A DNA stretch of 64,000 nucleotides, from positions 1 to 64,000 of the forward strand of contig NZ_RJUA01000127.1 in the NCBI RefSeq assembly GCF_024343575.1, written 5' to 3'. Below the pieces are notes generated by a model. It saw only the letters and a list, made by a program, of their open reading frames with translations. It was not told the origin of the DNA and searched no databases. Every line of letters starts with the position of its first letter. Positions within the stretch are counted from its first letter, which is position 1. This stretch comes from Lacihabitans sp. LS3-19 (GTDB taxonomy: Bacteria; Bacteroidota; Bacteroidia; Cytophagales; Spirosomataceae). This document shows, one piece after another, positions 26,201-34,455 of this stretch. Position numbers and translations under genes: made by a program.

Positions 26201-27045
26201 GAAATAATAGGGTCAGAGTTTGTTGCTATTTTATATCCCAATGGCTGCCAGCACCATGAGGCCATTCCGTTGGGATAGATCCAACCTGGATCTGTATCTT
26301 CATTGGTGCCATTTCGAAACGCAACAAAACTACTCTTATAGGGAAGACCATCAACGGATACATTTTCTTTTTTTCGATTATTAGGATCTAACTCATCTTC
26401 CACCCACCCTTTGTGCCATTCGTATTTACCATTAAGGTTATATATTCTAGACAAATTAGAAACATTCGAATTATTATTTAAAAATGGTATTGTGGCATCC
26501 GTTTTATTTTCAAAATCCGATTTTCCGGGTTTCGGAAAGTTATCTAAAATAAATTGATTCTGAAATTTACCAGAAGGGTAATTAAACCCAGCCGCATTAG
26601 ACTGACCCGAAATAAAATATACATCGCCTACACCAAATTCAATAATGTCTTTGGTGTAATCTTTGGTTGAAAAAAACAAGTATTGCCTTCTTGAAAATAT
26701 TTTTATTCGATAAAAACCTTTATTCAAGTTAATACCAGCGTAATCAAAAATAAGCCTATTGGTAATATTTGTTTTTGTATTTGAAGGATTAATTGTTACG
26801 GCTTCGTGGTTGGTAACAGGCTGAAATTGCCCTGAAGCATTCATCTGATAAAGGGTATATTTTAGTGAGGGTAAATTTGATTCTTTGCGAGTAGTACCAC
26901 CAAAAGATAATAAATACTGGCCAGCATCATTTTGTTGAAAAATCGAACCATTCGCTGGATAGGTAATTTTATCGACTTGGCAATAGGCATTCGGGCTAAA
27001 AAAAAGCCATAGCAATGCCATTGAAAAAAGAAAATATTTTTTCAT
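23218..27045 (-). CDS. Large secreted carbohydrate esterase with T9SS sorting domain
   Basis: 1275 residues. Signal peptide 1-22. A sialate-O-acetylesterase/SASA-type SGNH domain spans roughly 140-480: the nucleophile block is VYFISGQSNAAGF and the later block is AVLWHQGEEN. A BACON-like domain (about 575-655, LDWDVYSKPSWVNL) follows. Two NPCBM-like carbohydrate-binding modules (about 660-800, with GFGVHANNSLYFSLGG and FTGAVGRDDNG; and about 1050-1180, with GIGTHSTSEIIYDLG) come next. The C-terminal ~80 residues (IVPNPNAGEFELLLYLE to SQTVVIK) form the Por secretion sorting domain, so it is exported by the type IX system. It likely deacetylates plant polysaccharide. The intergenic gap to the upstream lipoprotein is only 26 bp (operon). 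Confidence 0.9.
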   Translation of the reverse strand: MKKYFLFSMALLWLFFSPNAYCQVDKITYPANGSIFQQNDAGQYLLSFGGTTRKESNLPSLKYTLYQMNASGQFQPVTNHEAVTINPSNTKTNITNRLIFDYAGINLNKGFYRIKIFSRRQYLFFSTKDYTKDIIEFGVGDVYFISGQSNAAGFNYPSGKFQNQFILDNFPKPGKSDFENKTDATIPFLNNNSNVSNLSRIYNLNGKYEWHKGWVEDELDPNNRKKENVSVDGLPYKSSFVAFRNGTNEDTDPGWIYPNGMASWCWQPLGYKIATNSDPIISKTPNIFFNVAYPGAKIESFANNQSDGLKMMQTMRLFGNIMGAKAVLWHQGEENSASDLYGDNTIPNYQSNLLNVINMSRSVLGDNSTNPRLSWYVSKVSQFTSSTVSSPPSGFTSTTITGNARQAANKRYINSNIRAKQTNILNSNLRIYTGIDSDNITGGSRDADLQLHFSDNSTLNSVADQWYTSIKQNYQIGGVTPTAMVPIDFVTKYSNSSYRLKVIKADGAEYFWCKNSKGIVSGEYDGITNGVREFTFNNVNEGDILTCYIKDNSGRFFACQPFLASDASAKFIETPTSTISFGNSGGTYNLKIVSQNLDWDVYSKPSWVNLDFNEDELNLIVSTTSYSGSIALSDNIVLKEVGGNVTKTITVTQTGSTSTIPLTSLTPNSGSGFYNLNLPIGGGAAFSVSGPKNPVTNNPYSNGFGVHANNSLYFSLGGQYSTFTGAVGRDDNGDNIYGSGNVQFFIKADGTQIWSSYIHGNTTGPEFFNVNVTGKNTLELFTYITNDADYFDHGDWMDLFISTGPGNSCTNLAATNLAANPSIVSTSGGNSTLSASCPAGTSPLWSGGSLGSTSGSPITTFVSATTNYSVVCIGNSCNPSSPIGVSVTVPPPGGCSNITNNQTIGTWAAGNGTTYPLVARSFNGQMWLTQRTSTNPETFLVRGSYMLTRPDVTTSFSSQIACFAWVADCSNCFGGLATPNSIEFPTPSGFTLGFECSEAPCNATNGTPYYYATTIVTPPNCTGSTYLTNTWTYGSAGYNPPPKIGTNIGGGNMSMGNVNYTTSYPNTGIGTHSTSEIIYDLGLNHPYTHFLATVGKDNAALCGNQYGQEKLLFKVLNHDNGSVLATSPYLGNPNSGMPQTSNMSVSISGVRYLKLLMEDGGDGSSCDWGNWARARLACSANGRVAAKDSTENIEFMQIVPNPNAGEFELLLYLEEDSPVDIALLNSIGIIFETMHFQGQKGMNIIPYKTKKVGEGNYLLRVITNNKVQSQTVVIK

Positions 27046-27071
27046 AATTTAATTATTTTACGTGTTACTGA

Positions 27072-28559
27072 TTATTTTTGATTAAATGGCCTAATATCAA
27101 TTAAGGGGATATCTGTACTATAAAATCTATTAATGACCTTAATCGTCTCATTGGTGATTATTGCTTGACCATAAGCTGATGGATAAAAACCATCTGAAGA
27201 GTAGAAGGCTTCAACTGTTACCTTTTGACCGTCATCACTTATATAGGCACTTCTATGTATGGCCTTATATAAAGAATAAATATCCACCACAGGTATATTT
27301 AGTTCTTTAGCTAAAGATTCGGTTTCTTGATTTGATAATAAAATTAAATTTTTAGTGTAATCTGAGTTATTAAAAGATATAAAATTCCTTTCATTCAATT
27401 TATTATTTTTGTTTATTCCTTTTTTTAAACTAGGATGGACGTTCTTGCCTAATAATGAATCTATTTCACCGGTAGGTAAAACGTATGCCATACCTACTAC
27501 TGGGTTGGTGTTCAAAATGCCATACAGTTCATAGGCGGCTTTTATTTGATCTACTTTTATTAGATTTAAATAAGGTGCATCAAAAAGGTCAGGTTTATTT
27601 AGAATTACGCCACGCTTAATGCTTTTGTTTTCTTTCAATTTAATATAAGCCTCTATCCTTTGGCTATAATCATCACCAGGATTTCCAAATCCGCTTCCAT
27701 AATTGATTTTATAACCAATAGTACCTTGCGGTCTTGGCCTAGTACTATTTCCAGAACCACCAATATGTTCTAAATTGAAATAACTTTCAAAAAGTCCTTG
27801 AAACACATCATGAATAATATAAAAGTCAGCTTTATTCGCTTTGATAATATCGGGCATTTTAGAAAAAGAGAAACCTGCATAATCTTTGGCTATTCTTTTC
27901 CCAAAGCCTGATTGGTCAAATGATTCAACATTTGGAGTGGCATAATTGTCTATTCGAACTGTTTTAGTAGATTTTAAAATTGCCTTATTGTTCTTCTCTA
28001 AGGTTTCTATACCACTGTTGTTGAGTACTACTTTGTATTTAGGTATTGGCCCACCTGTAAAATTTTGGTTAGTCCTAACCCTTCTATTAAACCCACTGTA
28101 ATCTTCTGTATCAAAATAAGGTTGATTAAATTCTACACCCATTTGATTGGCGAGCAAATTTGGCAAACTTGTTAGCATGCCTTCATTAAATAAACCTCCA
28201 TCTCGATATCCGGTAAGGACGCCATCTCCAATAGCAACAATTCTAAATGGTTTACCTTTTAAGTCAACATCTTCATTGTTTTTAATCTTATCTAATTTAG
28301 GCACTTTACTGGGCTTTTTTAAACCAGCTTCTTGTTTAAATACTATGGCTGTATCACCAACAACATTATAAATTGGTGCAAACTCATAATTAGCATATTT
28401 TAGCTTTGTCTTAGATTTATCATCTCTAGTCTTCACAGTATCCCCATCAATAACCACAAATGCAGGAAAATCAATAACAGGTTCCAAAATTTCTTTTGGG
28501 TTGCAGCTCAGCATTAGACTGGCCGCTAAAAGTGTAGTAATCATAATTTTTGATCTCAT
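27072..28559 (-). CDS. SGNH/GDSL-like hydrolase lipoprotein
   Basis: 495 residues with lipobox LSCN (Cys19). Block I is degenerate: FRIVAIGDGVLTGYRDGGLF has GDG where GDS is expected, so the nucleophile Ser is missing at that place. GMLTSLPNLLANQMG and the terminal SSDGFYPSAYGQAIITNETI follow the plan of Bacteroidota SGNH lipoproteins in which the last block usually has DxxH; here the DGFYPS segment lacks His. It may therefore be a non-catalytic binding partner of the co-transcribed esterase. Both genes lie inside the segment bounded by 55-bp repeats. Confidence 0.75.
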   Translation of the reverse strand: MRSKIMITTLLAASLMLSCNPKEILEPVIDFPAFVVIDGDTVKTRDDKSKTKLKYANYEFAPIYNVVGDTAIVFKQEAGLKKPSKVPKLDKIKNNEDVDLKGKPFRIVAIGDGVLTGYRDGGLFNEGMLTSLPNLLANQMGVEFNQPYFDTEDYSGFNRRVRTNQNFTGGPIPKYKVVLNNSGIETLEKNNKAILKSTKTVRIDNYATPNVESFDQSGFGKRIAKDYAGFSFSKMPDIIKANKADFYIIHDVFQGLFESYFNLEHIGGSGNSTRPRPQGTIGYKINYGSGFGNPGDDYSQRIEAYIKLKENKSIKRGVILNKPDLFDAPYLNLIKVDQIKAAYELYGILNTNPVVGMAYVLPTGEIDSLLGKNVHPSLKKGINKNNKLNERNFISFNNSDYTKNLILLSNQETESLAKELNIPVVDIYSLYKAIHRSAYISDDGQKVTVEAFYSSDGFYPSAYGQAIITNETIKVINRFYSTDIPLIDIRPFNQK

Positions 28560-28821
28560 TAGTTTAATTATTTAAAATGTTTCTAATGGTCACATACTTC
28601 ATAGTATAGCTTTTAAAGAGAGGCATTGTGTGTATCTCTGTAAAGGCTGTGTCTGTGATTTACGCAACGGTAATTTTACGGTATCGAAATCTATAACGTA
28701 AAAATAAGCATCCTTAAGGTGTTTCTATCAATTGATGCCCCAAATTGAAATAAAAAAAAAAAATAGAAACCTAATTATTGTTAATAAATGTTTTACAACA
28801 TGATGAATATCAGTTTTTTAC

Positions 28822-28839
28822 AATTGATTTAAATCAATT
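28822..28839. promoter_or_regulatory. 18-bp palindrome resembling a CRP/FNR site
   Basis: AATTGATTTAAATCAATT is a perfect palindrome and contains TTGAT-N4-ATCAA, the consensus of FNR-type regulators. It sits in a gene-free stretch (28560-28895), 263 bp upstream of the minus-strand SGNH lipoprotein gene. The rest of that gap is AT-rich and shows no other clear element. Confidence 0.4.
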
Positions 28840-28895
28840 CATGGTTCATGGTTTCTAAGCCAATTTGTGGCAAAAATCATACTTCTGTTTGAATT

Positions 28896-28950
28896 TAAAA
28901 CAAAAAAAAGCGACCCTAAGACCGCTTTTTTTGATACTTTTATTGCTTAA
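28896..28950. repeat. 55-bp direct repeat with terminator hairpin, copy 2
   Basis: Second copy of 23121-23175 in the same orientation. It begins 2 bp after the stop of the minus-strand coiled-coil gene at 28953 and is the natural terminator of that gene. The stem is A-run/GCG against CGC/T-run. Confidence 0.85.
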
Positions 28951-28952
28951 GT

Positions 28953-29903
28953 TTACTTTATCGTAAAATTCGTTTGTCCAACTCTGAAGCCGTCAGCATA
29001 CAATTCAACTTTGTAAACGCCTTTTTCGTAATTGCTTCCGCGGTTATAGATAAACTCAACTGTTTGACCTGAGTTTGAATATAAAATGGTTTGTTTTGCA
29101 GTATAAACCGTTTCTTTTCCTCCAAAGTTGAATGCACCAGAACCAGTCGCCATGTCAGAAATAACATTGCCTAAAGGATCCATCATACGCATGTAAACGG
29201 TTTTGTTTTCTTTTTTAGTCAAAGGGTTTTCTGCCAATTTAAAAGCAATTTTTACTCTGTCTACCTTTCTTGCCTTAAACTCCTCTCCATCTCTTTCTTT
29301 GCCTCTCGAATTTATGGCAGCTACTGTATAATTCACAGGTCTTAAGGCCGCAGCCAAAGTTACTTTTTCAGATAATTCACGATTCTGAACGGTAGTTTTA
29401 TAAACCGAATCCGCCAAAATTTCTTTTGCAGTTTTCAATTCCGTATTGGTGCTTTTTAAACCTGTATTTTCAGAATTCAAAATCTGGTTTTGATTATTCA
29501 AAATTGCATTTTCTTCACGCAACTGAGCTATTTGGTTGTCTTTTTCTAACAAGAGAGCCTCATAGTTTTTGATTTTGTTTTCATACTCTTTGGAATTAAA
29601 GTTTTTTGAAGTCATCAAAGCTTTTTTGTCTTTTTGCAATTCTGCTTTTATCGCTTCCAGCTCCTCCACTTGTCCACCAAGAGCAGAGATTTCTGCTATT
29701 TTAGCATCCAATTGGGCAGAGATAGAGTCAAGTTTGGTGTTTGTCCTGAGTAATTCATTGGTTTTTTCGGTAATCGTAAGGTTGTTTTGAGAATTGTCTT
29801 GCTTCTCATTAAAATACAAGTAGCCAAAGATTGCTGCGATTGCCAAAGCCAAGATAAGACCCGCTTTCACAACTGAATTGCTACTGTTATTTGATTCTTC
29901 CAT
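28953..29903 (-). CDS. Membrane-anchored coiled-coil protein
   Basis: 316 residues from the ATG at 29903 (an upstream TTG at 29936 lies inside the promoter). One membrane helix (about 14-33, KAGLILALAIAAIFGYLYF) is followed by a long coiled coil to about residue 190, rich in Leu/Asn/Glu heptads. A compact beta-rich C-terminal domain (about 195-316) contains KVDRVKIAFKLAENPLTKKENK and ends VGQTNFTIK. It resembles Bacteroidota proteins of unknown function with envelope-spanning geometry. Its terminator is the 55-bp repeat. Confidence 0.8.
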   Translation of the reverse strand: MEESNNSSNSVVKAGLILALAIAAIFGYLYFNEKQDNSQNNLTITEKTNELLRTNTKLDSISAQLDAKIAEISALGGQVEELEAIKAELQKDKKALMTSKNFNSKEYENKIKNYEALLLEKDNQIAQLREENAILNNQNQILNSENTGLKSTNTELKTAKEILADSVYKTTVQNRELSEKVTLAAALRPVNYTVAAINSRGKERDGEEFKARKVDRVKIAFKLAENPLTKKENKTVYMRMMDPLGNVISDMATGSGAFNFGGKETVYTAKQTILYSNSGQTVEFIYNRGSNYEKGVYKVELYADGFRVGQTNFTIK

Positions 29904-29933
29904 AGTGTTATTCTTTTGGTTAGATAATAACGA

Positions 29934-29963
29934 CAAAAATATATTTTTATTTTTGTTTTCAAA
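29934..29963 (-). promoter_or_regulatory. Promoter of the coiled-coil gene (-33 and -7 boxes)
   Basis: On the minus strand TTTG (29963-29960) is followed after 18 bp by TATTTTTG (29941-29934), matching TTTG-N17-23-TAnnTTTG. The ATG lies 30 bp further at 29903. This is one of the best promoter matches in the window. Confidence 0.55.
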
Positions 29964-30020
29964 GCCAAATGAGCCTTATATTCAATCTTTTTTTAGATAA
30001 AACCCCTAAATACTTAACAT

Positions 30021-31247
30021 TTGAATCATTTTAAACTTAAAAACAGCCCATACCTCATTGTGACTGTAGCGGCACTTGGATATTTTGTAGATGCATACGA
30101 TTTGATACTTTTTGTAGTTATCCGCAAAGCAAGCTTGATATCCATTGGTGTTCCAAACGCTGACTTGGGAGCAATTGGACTCTCTTTATTCAATGTCCAA
30201 ATGATTGGTACTTTTTTGGGAGGAATATTTTTCGGAATTATAGGTGACAAAAAAGGCAGATTATCGATTTTATTTGGTTCTATTTTGGTTTATTCTATTG
30301 CTAATTTATTAAACGCCGCGGTGGATTCTCTATGGCAATATTATGTTTTAAGATTCATAGCAGGTTTTGGTTTGGCGGGAGAATTGGGAGCCGGCATCAC
30401 TTTGGTATCTGAAACTATGCCACAGAAAAAAAGAGGATATGGAACCGCAATTGTAGCTGCCGCTGGTGCATCAGGGGCATTTTTTGCTGGAATAGTTGGA
30501 GATCTTACGCCATGGAGAGTATCTTATATAATTGGCGGCACTATGGGTTTACTTTTGCTTTTTTTGAGGTTTAATACTTTTGAATCAAAAATGTTTGAAA
30601 ATGTGCAAAACAAAAAAATTACCAAAGGAAATTTCCTTTCGCTTTTATCCGAAAAAAGCAAGCTCAGAAAATACCTTTCAAGCATTTTGATAAGTTTACC
30701 GATATTCTTTACAATTACGATATTGATGCAACTAGCCCCAGAAGTAGCACAAAACTTGGGTATTACGGCTGAAATAAAAGCAGGAACTGCAGTTACATTG
30801 GTTTATTTGGGTTTAACTATTGGAGATTTAAGTTCGGGTTTGATAAGTCAATATTTCAAAAACAGGCTCAAAACCATACGGTTTTTCTTGATTTTGGGTT
30901 TCGTTATAACAGTTTTTCATTTATTGACAAAAAACATAAGCTTACAAGTTCTATATGTTTCTTATGTATTACTTGGGTTTGGAGCTGGTTATTGGGTAAA
31001 CTTATTGACATTAGCTGCTGAGCAATTTGGCACCAATATAAGGGCAACAGTAGCAACAACAATTCCTAATTTTGCTCGTGGAGCAGTCGTTCCTATTTCT
31101 TTTCTATATGCTTTTTTATTATCTAAAAACGAAGGTAATGTTTCTGTTTCTGCATTATATACCGGATTTTTTTGTTTTATTGTAGCGTTTATTTCTACTT
31201 ATTTCATAAAAGATACTTTTTCGAAAGATCTTGACTATACAGAATAA
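30021..31247 (+). CDS. MFS transporter, metabolite:H+ symporter type
   Basis: 408 residues with 12 hydrophobic segments. The MFS A-motif is GIIGDKKGR between helices 2 and 3; the N-terminal GYFVDAYDLILFVV motif (Asp pair in helix 1) is that of the aromatic-acid/metabolite symporter branch. The start is TTG: an in-frame TAA lies two codons upstream and the next Met is in helix 2, so TTG is the only reasonable start. The downstream kinase-fold gene begins 4 bp after the stop. Substrate unknown. Confidence 0.87.
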   Translation: MNHFKLKNSPYLIVTVAALGYFVDAYDLILFVVIRKASLISIGVPNADLGAIGLSLFNVQMIGTFLGGIFFGIIGDKKGRLSILFGSILVYSIANLLNAAVDSLWQYYVLRFIAGFGLAGELGAGITLVSETMPQKKRGYGTAIVAAAGASGAFFAGIVGDLTPWRVSYIIGGTMGLLLLFLRFNTFESKMFENVQNKKITKGNFLSLLSEKSKLRKYLSSILISLPIFFTITILMQLAPEVAQNLGITAEIKAGTAVTLVYLGLTIGDLSSGLISQYFKNRLKTIRFFLILGFVITVFHLLTKNISLQVLYVSYVLLGFGAGYWVNLLTLAAEQFGTNIRATVATTIPNFARGAVVPISFLYAFLLSKNEGNVSVSALYTGFFCFIVAFISTYFIKDTFSKDLDYTE

Positions 31248-31251
31248 AAAA

Positions 31252-32274
31252 ATGGCACTGATATCAAAGAAGAAAATACCGTTTAGCATAAATGCAAAAC
31301 TCAGAAAATATCTAATAAAAACTGGAAGGGAAATAAATCTACCCTTGAAATACACAGATTTATTAAGATACGATAACAAAATCACACTTTATGATAAAAA
31401 CGGCAACGATACCCTTTGGGAGACCGTGTTTTATGCTCAATCTGACCTAGCTGAGATATACGAAAACCTAAAAACGATCTACGCCGACTTAAAAACCGAT
31501 GGCGACGAGTCTGTTATAAAACACTTGGTAGTGGACCGAGTGGACATTTGTTCCTACGCCAATACCTTGCCTTTTAGAGTGAGAATTTCTAACAAGGTAA
31601 ACGACAACTACGATTATTTTTATATAAAAAAAGCCGACGCATCAAGAATATATGGTTTAGAACTAGAGCATTTACTCTCTCCAAATGTGCTTTCTTATTT
31701 TACTTGCGAAAATACGCTTGTCGAAGAGCATATTGCTGGAATTACGGGTGACCTTTTTATGCAAAACCATTTAAATGACATTAACCTCAACCCTATTCGT
31801 TTGGCCAAAGAATTTATAAAATTCAACGAAAGATGTTTCGTGAGGCTATTAGGAGATATGCACTCTTCTAATTTCGTCATTATCGTTACGCCAGATTTTG
31901 AAGACTTTCATTACCGAATCAGGGCCATAGATTTTGACCAACAGTCGTATGAAGGCTCAAAGTCGGTGTACATGCCGCAGTATTTTAAACAAAATAATGC
32001 TATCATAGACTTGGGAATGAAATACATGACGTCAGAGTCTGTAAAACAATATCAAACCGAAGAACGCTCACTGATAGCCAGCCGAATGAAAGACGAAAAA
32101 GTAAAACTCCATGACCTGATGGAATGTATGAAAAAGGACAAAATACATTTTGAGGAAAACCTGGTGCAACTTAGAAATGAACTGGCCCAACATTACAAAA
32201 ACGAGGCCTTTTTGAGTTGCCAAACTATGGGCGAAGTAGTAGAAGCAAGCCTAAAAATGGTGGGTGGAATGTAA
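31252..32274 (+). CDS. Protein-kinase-like-fold (PKL) hypothetical protein
   Basis: 340 residues from the ATG at 31252. No named family is certain, but the C-terminal half has RLLGDMHSSNFVI followed 20-odd residues later by YRIRAIDFDQQ. This corresponds to the catalytic loop (D-x-H-x-x-N) and metal-binding DxD/DFG region of aminoglycoside-phosphotransferase-like kinases. The N-terminal half would hold the nucleotide-binding lobe (YFYIKKADASRIYGLE). It could phosphorylate a small molecule. Four bases after the MFS gene, so co-transcribed. Confidence 0.65.
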   Translation: MALISKKKIPFSINAKLRKYLIKTGREINLPLKYTDLLRYDNKITLYDKNGNDTLWETVFYAQSDLAEIYENLKTIYADLKTDGDESVIKHLVVDRVDICSYANTLPFRVRISNKVNDNYDYFYIKKADASRIYGLELEHLLSPNVLSYFTCENTLVEEHIAGITGDLFMQNHLNDINLNPIRLAKEFIKFNERCFVRLLGDMHSSNFVIIVTPDFEDFHYRIRAIDFDQQSYEGSKSVYMPQYFKQNNAIIDLGMKYMTSESVKQYQTEERSLIASRMKDEKVKLHDLMECMKKDKIHFEENLVQLRNELAQHYKNEAFLSCQTMGEVVEASLKMVGGM

Positions 32275-32703
32275 AAACCTCGCTTAAAAAAAATTAAAAT
32301 TGATGTATTTACCCAAAAATACATCTATATTTTTATTAGTTCTATTGAAGTTTTAGAATAAATTAAAGTTCATAAAATCAGATATTTAAAATATCGACTA
32401 AATTTCAAAACAATAAATATCAGCATTTTGCTGATTTTTAAATAAATACTAATTGGTCCTAATATTTTTTTTGCAGTCCGTTGTAAAATTTCGCTCTCCT
32501 GAGATTGCTTTTAACCAAAAACGTTTTTGCGAAATTTTTCAGAGGATCATTGCAAAAAAAGTGTTTTTTTTGATTCTTTTTTTTCAAAAAAAAAGAATGC
32601 CCGCCTGGCAAGGCACACAAAGTATGTAATTTATTACTGTTTTTAAATCCGGAACTTTAGTAGTTTTACTCACTTTTTAACCAAGAATCAAAACAATTCA
32701 ACC
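32275..32703. other. 429-bp gene-free gap containing T-run/A-run repeat copy 2
   Basis: Bases 32561-32622 form the inverted counterpart of 6715-6777: a T-run, TC, A-run hairpin followed by gaatgcccgcctgg and cacacaaag. The rest is AT-rich and must contain the promoter for the acyl-CoA dehydrogenase operon; no clean TAnnTTTG box was found. No open frame with coding character. Confidence 0.5.
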
Positions 32704-34452
32704 TTGACAACAAAACATTACGATAGAAAACTCTTAGATTTTTTACTAAAAGAGGTCATAAAAATAAACGAACTCTTTGCGTATGAATATTTCAATGAAC
32801 ATTCCATTGAAACAGCAAACTTGACCTTAGACATAGCCGAAGGAATAGCCGAAAAGCACATGGCAAGTGCGTTTGTTGATTCAGACCGCAAAGAACCAAA
32901 ACTCGAAAGCGGAATAGTAAAAGTACATCCAAAAGTCAAAGACTTTGTAAAAGAAAATGCCGAATCTGGACTTATTTCTGCTACTTTTCCGTTCGAGAAC
33001 CATGGACAACAATTGCCCAAAACTGTCTATGCAGGAGCACATTATATACAAACCAGCACACACAATGCCTTTGTGATGTACACTGACCTCATGCACGGCT
33101 GCAGCGAGATGATTTTAAGGTTTGGTTCTGATAAACTGAAAGAGATTTTTTACCCAAAACTGATTTCTGGTGAATGGATGGGCTCCATGTGTCTGACTGA
33201 ACCCCAAGCAGGCAGTTCTCTTTCAGACATCAATACTACGGCTTATCCGCAAGCAGACGGAACTTACAAGCTTGTTGGTCAGAAAATCTTTATTTCGGCT
33301 GGAGACCAAGATGTTTCTCGAAATATTGTTCATTTGGTTCTGGCAAGAATAGAAGGAGCTCCAAGAGGCACTAAAGGCATTTCCCTATTTGTTGTTCCAA
33401 AAATAAAAATAGACGAAAATTCAGGAACACTATTATCAGAAAATAATGATGTAAAATCGATTGGAATTTTTCATAAAATGGGGCAAAAGGCTACGCCTGC
33501 TATGCATTTGGGTTTTGGCGAAAACAACAATTGTACAGCTTATCTTTTAGGAGAAGAAAACCGTGGTCTTCCGCAGATGTTCAAAATGATGAACGGTGCA
33601 AGATTGGGTGTGGGAATGACCGGAGTCGCCATCGCATCAGCAGCTTATCAACTTTCTCTTCAATATGCCAAGGAACGCACGCAGGGGCGAATTGACAAAT
33701 CTGCCATTGAACAAATAGCAATCATTCAACACCCAGATGTAAAGCGAATGTTATTGTTTCAAAAAGCCATCGTAGAAGGCGGTTTGTGCTTATTATTAAG
33801 GTGTTACAAATATTTAGATTTGATAAAAGTAAGCAATGAACCCAAATATGCAGAATTGGCAGAATTGCTTACGCCTGTGGCCAAAACCTTTGGTGCTGAA
33901 ATGGGAATACAGTCTACCAATCAAGGCCTACAGGTTTTAGGTGGTTATGGCTACACGGAAGATTTCATGCTAGAACAACTCGCAAGAGATGTCCGAATTT
34001 GCAGTATTTACGAAGGCACTACAGGCATACATTCTTTAGCAATATTAGGTAGAGAAGTTTTGAAAAACGATGGAGAATCCCTGGTTTTATGGAAAAATGA
34101 AATTGATGAAACATTAAATAAAGCGAAACAAAATCCTGAATTGAGCTTTTATTGCCAAAAATTAGAAAATTCGATTAATAAATTTTTAGATACCACACTT
34201 CAATTGAAAAAATTCGCATCTGAAGGTCTTATTGAAACCTATTTATCAGATGCTACTATTTATATGGAGTTATTTGGAATTCTAAATATAGCTTGGCAGT
34301 GGTTAGCTATCGCTCTAAATGCAGTAGATGATGAGAAAGGAGATCATTTTTCAAAACTAAATACAATGAAATTTTATTTTAAATATGAACTTGAAAAAAC
34401 TGAATACTTAAATTCAGTATTGCTCAATTCAGAAAAACTGACAATCTCGTAA
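32704..34452 (+). CDS. Acyl-CoA dehydrogenase (DmdC-like, long form)
   Basis: 582 residues, the long (~600) form with an extra C-terminal helical domain. The FAD/substrate signature is CLTEPQAGSSLSDINTTA; the C-terminal GGYGYTEDFMLEQLARDVRICSIYEGTTGIHSL is typical of 3-methylmercaptopropionyl-CoA-dehydrogenase-like members. It would introduce a 2,3-double bond into an acyl-CoA using FAD. In this cluster it could convert phenylpropanoyl-CoA to cinnamoyl-CoA (inference). It starts with TTG; no ATG is near. The next gene follows after 3 bp. Confidence 0.9.
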   Translation: MTTKHYDRKLLDFLLKEVIKINELFAYEYFNEHSIETANLTLDIAEGIAEKHMASAFVDSDRKEPKLESGIVKVHPKVKDFVKENAESGLISATFPFENHGQQLPKTVYAGAHYIQTSTHNAFVMYTDLMHGCSEMILRFGSDKLKEIFYPKLISGEWMGSMCLTEPQAGSSLSDINTTAYPQADGTYKLVGQKIFISAGDQDVSRNIVHLVLARIEGAPRGTKGISLFVVPKIKIDENSGTLLSENNDVKSIGIFHKMGQKATPAMHLGFGENNNCTAYLLGEENRGLPQMFKMMNGARLGVGMTGVAIASAAYQLSLQYAKERTQGRIDKSAIEQIAIIQHPDVKRMLLFQKAIVEGGLCLLLRCYKYLDLIKVSNEPKYAELAELLTPVAKTFGAEMGIQSTNQGLQVLGGYGYTEDFMLEQLARDVRICSIYEGTTGIHSLAILGREVLKNDGESLVLWKNEIDETLNKAKQNPELSFYCQKLENSINKFLDTTLQLKKFASEGLIETYLSDATIYMELFGILNIAWQWLAIALNAVDDEKGDHFSKLNTMKFYFKYELEKTEYLNSVLLNSEKLTIS

Positions 34453-34455
34453 TCA

